From positions 1 to 11,462 of the forward strand of contig JANQOC010000533.1 in the NCBI GenBank assembly GCA_028279265.1: 11,462 bases of DNA, read 5' to 3'. Both the position numbers and the translations under genes were made by a program. Shown here piece by piece: positions 7,429 to 11,462 of this stretch (positions are counted from its first letter, which is position 1; each line of letters starts with the position of its first letter). Below the pieces are notes generated by a model. That model was not told the DNA's origin, did no database searches, and worked only from the letters and a program-made list of their open reading frames with translations. Source of the stretch: Hyphomicrobiales bacterium. Lineage in GTDB: Bacteria > Pseudomonadota > Alphaproteobacteria > Rhizobiales > CAYWUX01.

Positions 7429-8730
7429 ATGAGTACACAGTTGGTCGGTGTCATCGCCATGGCCGGTTTGTTTGGCCTGATCCTGTTGCGTGTTCCCGTG
7501 GCCATTGCCATGGGATTGACCGGTTTTCTCGGCTATGCGGCAATTGATGGTTGGGACCGGGCTCTGATCACCGCGGGTTCAACGCCTTATGATCTGACGG
7601 ACAAGTACTCGCTGACAGTCGTGCCACTTTTCATTCTGATGGGTGCTGTTGCGACCCGGTCCGGAATTTCCGACGACTTGTATCGAGCAGCCAACGCCCT
7701 GTTCAGTGGTTTCCGGGGGTCGCTGGCGATGGGCACGGTCGGAGCCTGTGCGGGGTTTGGAGCCATTTGCGGGTCGTCGCTGGCGACGGCCGCGACCATG
7801 ACGCGGGTCGCCGTGCCGCAAATGCGGTCCTACGGGTATGACGAAAGACTGGCAACCGGTGTGGTGGCTTCCGGCGGCATTCTCGGTGTTTTGATCCCAC
7901 CCTCCGTGGTCCTTGTTATTTATGCCATCATGGCCGAGGAGGGAGTCCCGCAATTGTTCGCGGCAGCCTTGTTTCCGGGTTTGGCCCTAGCGTTTTTCCA
8001 TATTTTGGTAATCGGTGCCATGGGCGTCTTTCAACCACAACGGGTCCCCAAGAGTGCCGGAATTGGTTTGCTTCCCCGTCTCCTGGAATTGCGACGGCTG
8101 TGGAAAATGGTCATCCTGTTTGCCATCGCCGTGGGCGGTATCTACTCCGGTTTCATGAGCCCGACGGAAGCTGCCGCGGTCGCCGCTTTTGTTGCCATTG
8201 TTATCGGTTTCGTTACCCGAAATCTGAACTGGAGCGGGCTTGTCGACTCGCTCCTTGAAACCGTCTGGACCACGGGAACTCTGTTCTTCATCGTCATCGG
8301 CGCTTTTCTATTTTCCTATTTTATGGCTCTGACCCAGCTTCCCAATGCTCTCACGATCTGGGCCCAGGGGCTCGGAACCGAGCCCTGGATCGTGATCCTG
8401 ATGATGGTCGCATTTTATGTCTTCCTGGGATTCTTCCTTGACGCCATCAGCATGATCCTGATTACCGTACCGGTCTTCCTGCCGTTGGCGGAGGCTGTCG
8501 GCTATGACGGAATCTGGTTCGGCATCCTGGTGCTGGTTGCCGTCGAGGTCGGGATGATCACACCGCCGGTCGGTTTGAATATTTTTGTTATCCGCGCCCA
8601 GATGCCGGATATCGCACTCAAGGACGTTTACTGGGGCATTGTGCCGTTTCTCTCGGCCCACTTTGGGTTGATTGCCGTCTTGCTGCTGATCCCCAGTATC
8701 GCCCTCTGGCTCCCCAACCTTTTATACTGA
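7429..8730 (+). CDS. dctM: DctM-family large membrane subunit of the TRAP transporter
   Basis: A 433-residue polytopic permease, the ion-coupled channel-forming subunit of the importer. Family signatures are RVPVAIAMGLTG (21-32), VPLFILMGAV (65-74), the long GFGAICGSSLATAATM block (109-124) followed by YGYDERLATG (135-144) and GGILGVLIPPS (149-159), LGFFLDAISMILITVPVFLP (333-352) and GMITPPVGLN (375-384). The length is normal (about 425-440). It starts 12 nt after dctQ; only a poor AGGG overlapping the dctQ stop is available as ribosome-binding site. It is the last gene of dctPQM and faces the leftward cbbY-kinase-aldolase operon. Confidence 0.96.
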   Translation: MSTQLVGVIAMAGLFGLILLRVPVAIAMGLTGFLGYAAIDGWDRALITAGSTPYDLTDKYSLTVVPLFILMGAVATRSGISDDLYRAANALFSGFRGSLAMGTVGACAGFGAICGSSLATAATMTRVAVPQMRSYGYDERLATGVVASGGILGVLIPPSVVLVIYAIMAEEGVPQLFAAALFPGLALAFFHILVIGAMGVFQPQRVPKSAGIGLLPRLLELRRLWKMVILFAIAVGGIYSGFMSPTEAAAVAAFVAIVIGFVTRNLNWSGLVDSLLETVWTTGTLFFIVIGAFLFSYFMALTQLPNALTIWAQGLGTEPWIVILMMVAFYVFLGFFLDAISMILITVPVFLPLAEAVGYDGIWFGILVLVAVEVGMITPPVGLNIFVIRAQMPDIALKDVYWGIVPFLSAHFGLIAVLLLIPSIALWLPNLLY

Positions 8731-8771
8731 CGGCTAAAGGCGGATCAAAGTTCAGAAAGCCAGGAAAGGTT

Positions 8772-8804
8772 CTATAGGATCCTTCGCGATATAGCTTATT
8801 TTTT
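8772..8804 (+). terminator. Weak candidate terminator after dctM
   Basis: CTATA (8772-8776) can pair with TATAG (8790-8794) around a 13-nt loop, followed shortly by six Ts (8799-8804). The stem is short and AT-rich, so this is a poor intrinsic terminator, but it is the only hairpin plus T-run in the convergent gap 8731-8851. Confidence 0.25.
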
Positions 8805-8851
8805 GCAAGCAGGGGGTGCTGACCGACGAACGTCCGGGATGATTATTTGGG

Positions 8852-9610
8852 CTATCCCTGAGCCTGGCTGTGCCAGCTTCTGAGATCAGCGAGAGTGACA
8901 TGGGTATTTTCCATTTTTAGCCCGGCAAGATAATCGCTGGGTTTATCAGGCTCCCCGAGATTGGATAAGACCACCATCGCCCCTTCTGAACTATCACCGG
9001 GTAGATACCGGCTCGGACAGAAAACCGTGGCAAGTTGTGCGGCCCGTGCTGCCGTGAGGCCGATATGGGAATCTTCAAAAGCAATGGCTTCTTCAGGCCC
9101 TATGTCGAGTTCTCGCAGCACGTAATTGTAGACTTCAGGATCGGGTTTGCGGGACGGGACGGTTTCCGCACAACCTTTGGCCGGAAACCAGTCAAACGCT
9201 TTTTCATCCATCAGGCTGGTGGTCAGGGTTTTGATGCTGAGCATGGTTGAAGTCGTCGCGATGCCCAGTTTTAGGTTTGCCTGCCGGGCTTCCAAAATCA
9301 GCCGCTTGATACCCGGTCGCAACTGAATCTCACCGCCTTTTATGATTTCTGCGTAGCGTTCCTGTTTATATTGGTGGAGTTCAACGATATTTTCTTCGAA
9401 TCTGTCTGTCTGGTCGGGAAACGCGGTGCTGACATAGTGGCGCATGCGCTCTTTGCCTCCGGTCACCTGCAATAAACCCTGGTAAACGGAAGGGGACCAT
9501 TGCCAGTCAAATCCAAACTTTTCAAATGCCGCGTTAAAGGCCAGCCGGTGTCCTTCCTCGGTCTCTGCAAGGGTCCCGTCCACATCGAAAATAAGTGCTT
9601 TGAGTTCCAT
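8852..9610 (-). CDS. cbbY: CbbY-like HAD-superfamily sugar (bis)phosphate phosphatase
   Basis: A 252-residue HAD hydrolase. Motif I is FDVDGTLAET (8-17), with D9 as the nucleophile and D11 as acid/base; motif II is ATT (118-120); motif III is K155 in SRKPDP; motif IV is FEDSHIG (178-184). The helical cap carries VTGGKER (49-55), which together with LAETEEGHRLAFN is typical of CbbY, known in Rhodobacter and plants as a phosphatase for xylulose-1,5-bisphosphate. The start is set at the ATG at 9610, 14 nt after the kinase stop and preceded by GGGAG (9619-9623); an in-frame ATG at 9736 would add 42 residues read through the kinase gene. No RuBisCO gene is in view, so the role here is probably removal of a sugar bisphosphate or phosphate by-product of the kinase/aldolase pathway. 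Confidence 0.88.
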   Translation of the reverse strand: MELKALIFDVDGTLAETEEGHRLAFNAAFEKFGFDWQWSPSVYQGLLQVTGGKERMRHYVSTAFPDQTDRFEENIVELHQYKQERYAEIIKGGEIQLRPGIKRLILEARQANLKLGIATTSTMLSIKTLTTSLMDEKAFDWFPAKGCAETVPSRKPDPEVYNYVLRELDIGPEEAIAFEDSHIGLTAARAAQLATVFCPSRYLPGDSSEGAMVVLSNLGEPDKPSDYLAGLKMENTHVTLADLRSWHSQAQG

Positions 9611-9624
9611 TAAATTCGGCTCCC

Positions 9625-10929
9625 TTAGAGCGAAGGTATATTGCCCTTGGCCAGCAGGGCTGATCCAAAAGCGGGATTGACATTCCGGGCTTCCGTCACC
9701 GGGACATTGCAGATCCGCGACCTCATTCGGGTCCACACCGCATTCTTTGCACCACCGCCCGATGTGTAAATGCGTGACAATGCAGGAGCACCGAGTTCCT
9801 GTAACAATGCATATCCCCTGGCTTCAATTCGGGCGATGCCTTCAAGCAATGCCTGTAGGAAAAGTCGGTCGTCCTTGGGACGGGGGCTTTCAAGGGGTTC
9901 CAGATCCGGATCATTAACGGGAAACCGTTCACCTGTTTTAGGCAGGGGATAATAGTCAAGTTCGGTGTCGCGCTCGGGATCCATGGCCTTGGATAGGGTC
10001 TCCAGCTCGCGGACATCGAAATACTTTAACAAGGCCGCACCCCCGGAATTCGACGCCCCGCCTGCCAGCCATAAATCGCCGATCCGGTGGCTGTAAATAC
10101 CATGGTCAACACTTTGCACCGGCCTGTCGCTTATCAGTTTTATCGCCAGCGTCGTGCCCAGAGATGTGACGCCTTCACCATTGTGGCGCGCACCCGCCGC
10201 CAGAAATGCGGCATTGCTGTCGGTGGTCCCGGCGATAACTTTGGTCGCGGATGAAAAGCCAAGCTCTCTTGCCGTCGGACTTTCCGCACTCCCCATTTTC
10301 CTGCCGACACGATGCACCCGGGGAAGCAATTTGGTTTTGACGCCGCATTGTTCAAACCACGCAGGCCAGGTCTCGCCTTCGAGATCATAGCCCAGCTTCA
10401 GAACATTGTTCTCGTCAGAGTATCCACCTTTGTTCATCAATCGTGCGGCAATCCAGTCGGCCTGGTGCATGCAGAAATGTGCCTCGTTCGTTTCATCCAG
10501 GGACTGCAGGTGGAGCAATCGCGCCAGTCCAGAATTCTCACCCAAAGTTATGGAGCCAGGTGGTGCGTGTTTTTCTATGTCCACCGCTTCAGTTTGAAAA
10601 TTTCCGGAATTGTACATGAGCGCCGGCGTAACAGGATTGAGGTGTGAATCGCTGAGAAGCATGGTTCCCGAGGTTCCATCAATCGCCAGGGCGTCAATAT
10701 CCCGGATCGCAAGCTTCCGATCCCGGAGGCTTTTATCCAGATCTCCGATCACCTGCTCGAAAGTCGACCACCAGAGACGCGGATCCTGAGTTGGCCGGCC
10801 CGCTATAAGGGTAGGATCGGGGAGGGGGCGGCGCGCGTCTGCAACCACCGTTTCCGCAGCATCGACGATCGTCGCCCGTACGCCGGTTGTGCCGAAATCA
10901 ATGCCCAGATAGAGCTCACCTTGATCCAC
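9625..10929 (-). CDS. FGGY-family pentulose kinase, D-ribulokinase-like (SePSK / AtXK-1 group)
   Basis: It transfers phosphate from ATP to a ketose. With the GTG at 10929 as start it is 434 residues. The N-terminal actin-like domain begins YLGIDFGTTGVRA (7-19; D11 and T14 contact phosphate) and contains AIDGTSGTML (82-91) and MHQADW (154-159). The catalytic base is D237 in AGTTDSNAAF, followed by TSLGTTLAIKL (255-265), GGASNSGG (290-297) and the ATP-site TSGGGAKN (389-396). The whole pattern closely follows, from memory, the cyanobacterial SePSK and Arabidopsis XK-1 kinases, for which D-ribulose is the best-supported substrate, rather than ordinary xylulokinase XylB. GGAG sits 6 nt before the GTG. 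An in-frame ATG at 10968 adds 13 residues and a 53-nt overlap with the aldolase gene. A neighbouring aldolase and phosphatase support a sugar-catabolic role. Confidence 0.9.
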   Translation of the reverse strand: MDQGELYLGIDFGTTGVRATIVDAAETVVADARRPLPDPTLIAGRPTQDPRLWWSTFEQVIGDLDKSLRDRKLAIRDIDALAIDGTSGTMLLSDSHLNPVTPALMYNSGNFQTEAVDIEKHAPPGSITLGENSGLARLLHLQSLDETNEAHFCMHQADWIAARLMNKGGYSDENNVLKLGYDLEGETWPAWFEQCGVKTKLLPRVHRVGRKMGSAESPTARELGFSSATKVIAGTTDSNAAFLAAGARHNGEGVTSLGTTLAIKLISDRPVQSVDHGIYSHRIGDLWLAGGASNSGGAALLKYFDVRELETLSKAMDPERDTELDYYPLPKTGERFPVNDPDLEPLESPRPKDDRLFLQALLEGIARIEARGYALLQELGAPALSRIYTSGGGAKNAVWTRMRSRICNVPVTEARNVNPAFGSALLAKGNIPSL

Positions 10930-11462
10930 TGGAAGCTCCGGATAATTTCTGGCGATATTTTTCCGCATCCCAGTTCAGGAGTTCATGCTCGGCTTGCGAA
11001 CCGATGGGGATGAGTTCCCATGTTGCCGGTACGCGCTTTAGAAAATCCTGGAGGCAGAGCAGCATCGATCTTTGTGACGTGTTGGCCGTTGTCCTTACAA
11101 GAACGCCTCTGTCTCTGACCACAACAGCCGGTATGGTGGATGGGACATCTGCCAATTTCTCGAATTCGTCTGAAGAAATTTCCGGCAGGGCAGGGCCCAG
11201 AAAGACAACATGATCCGGATAATAAGATCCCGCAACGGCTCGGCTGCGCAGTTTTGGCTCAACTGCGAGGGATCTGAATTCGTCGGCGATATTCCAACCT
11301 TCTGTCTTCGGCAGTAATTCGCCGGCTTGGGGGAGTGGGTGATCGGTCACATCCAGATTGAGCCGGTATTCAATATCTTCGATCAGGGCGACGGCATCGC
11401 TGACGACATCGGAACCGACAATGACACCATGATTCTCCAAAATGAAAATGTCGGGAGACCCG
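10916..11462 (-). CDS. Class II aldolase/adducin-family protein, N-terminus cut by window edge
   Basis: The last 181 residues of a longer protein are visible; the frame is open to the right edge, so the true start lies outside. The segment DIFILENHGVIVGSD near the cut is the class II aldolase motif, whose His in NHG is the third zinc ligand of L-fuculose-1-phosphate aldolase and ribulose-5-phosphate 4-epimerase. About 170 residues follow it, against roughly 60 in FucA, so this belongs to the longer type (I expect 330-350 residues) with an extra C-terminal domain containing YPDHVVFLGP and ELLNWDAEKYRQ. Family members cleave or epimerise ketose phosphates. It overlaps the kinase start by 14 nt and heads the visible aldolase-kinase-phosphatase operon, suggesting it acts on the kinase product or a related phosphate. 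The exact reaction is not determinable here. Confidence 0.86.
   Translation of the reverse strand, partial: GSPDIFILENHGVIVGSDVVSDAVALIEDIEYRLNLDVTDHPLPQAGELLPKTEGWNIADEFRSLAVEPKLRSRAVAGSYYPDHVVFLGPALPEISSDEFEKLADVPSTIPAVVVRDRGVLVRTTANTSQRSMLLCLQDFLKRVPATWELIPIGSQAEHELLNWDAEKYRQKLSGASSGSR
10936..10939 (-). promoter_or_regulatory. Ribosome-binding site supporting the GTG start of the kinase
   Basis: GGAG on the minus strand lies 6 nt before GTG at 10929-10927 and inside the end of the aldolase gene. No comparable sequence precedes the alternative ATG at 10968. The short overlap (14 nt) suggests translational coupling of aldolase and kinase. Confidence 0.5.

Noticed and set aside
8308..8661. 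117-codon minus-strand open frame rich in Asp, His and Gln
   Set aside because: It is antisense to dctM; the composition is the usual mirror of a hydrophobic membrane-protein gene.
8836..8858. GGGAT...ATCCC inverted repeat at the cbbY stop as a leftward terminator
   Set aside because: Only five base pairs, a 13-nt loop, overlap with the stop codon and no T-run on the minus strand.
9611..9736. 42-codon N-terminal extension of the CbbY-like protein
   Set aside because: It is read through the end of the kinase gene in another frame; the extra residues precede the universal motif I start and have no family counterpart, while the ATG at 9610 has a proper ribosome-binding site.

Overview
The window looks like a carbohydrate or carbohydrate-acid utilisation locus from a free-living, probably marine alphaproteobacterium. 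I infer this from the moderately GC-rich codon use, two solute-binding-protein-dependent secondary transporters (one TTT, one TRAP) side by side, and tight operons. No RNA gene, insertion sequence, CRISPR array or phage gene is visible. Both edges cut through a gene.

Layout. (1) A leftward operon runs from about 4451 off the left edge: tctC (periplasmic binding protein), tctB and tctA (membrane parts of a tripartite tricarboxylate transporter), then a type I sulfatase-family hydrolase. The sulfatase start codon overlaps the tctA stop (TAATG). (2) A LacI-family regulator of the GntR/IdnR type (4571-5596) is divergent from it. The gap between them holds a perfect 19-bp palindrome overlapping the -10 box of a good sigma-70-like promoter for the regulator. 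(3) A rightward TRAP operon, dctP-dctQ-dctM (5827-8730), lies downstream of the regulator in the same direction. (4) A convergent leftward operon enters from the right edge: a class II aldolase/adducin protein (5' end missing), an FGGY kinase resembling the D-ribulokinase group (SePSK / Arabidopsis XK-1), and a CbbY-like HAD phosphatase.

How the genes may work together (inference). The sulfatase has no signal peptide and is translationally coupled to a membrane importer. A sulfated small molecule could therefore be captured by TctC, imported intact by TctAB and desulfated in the cytoplasm. The TRAP system would import a related solute. The kinase and aldolase form the usual phosphorylate-then-cleave core of pentulose/deoxysugar catabolism, and the CbbY-like enzyme may remove sugar bisphosphate by-products. 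The LacI-type regulator probably controls its own gene and the sulfatase-transporter operon through the palindrome. The actual substrates cannot be read from the sequence.
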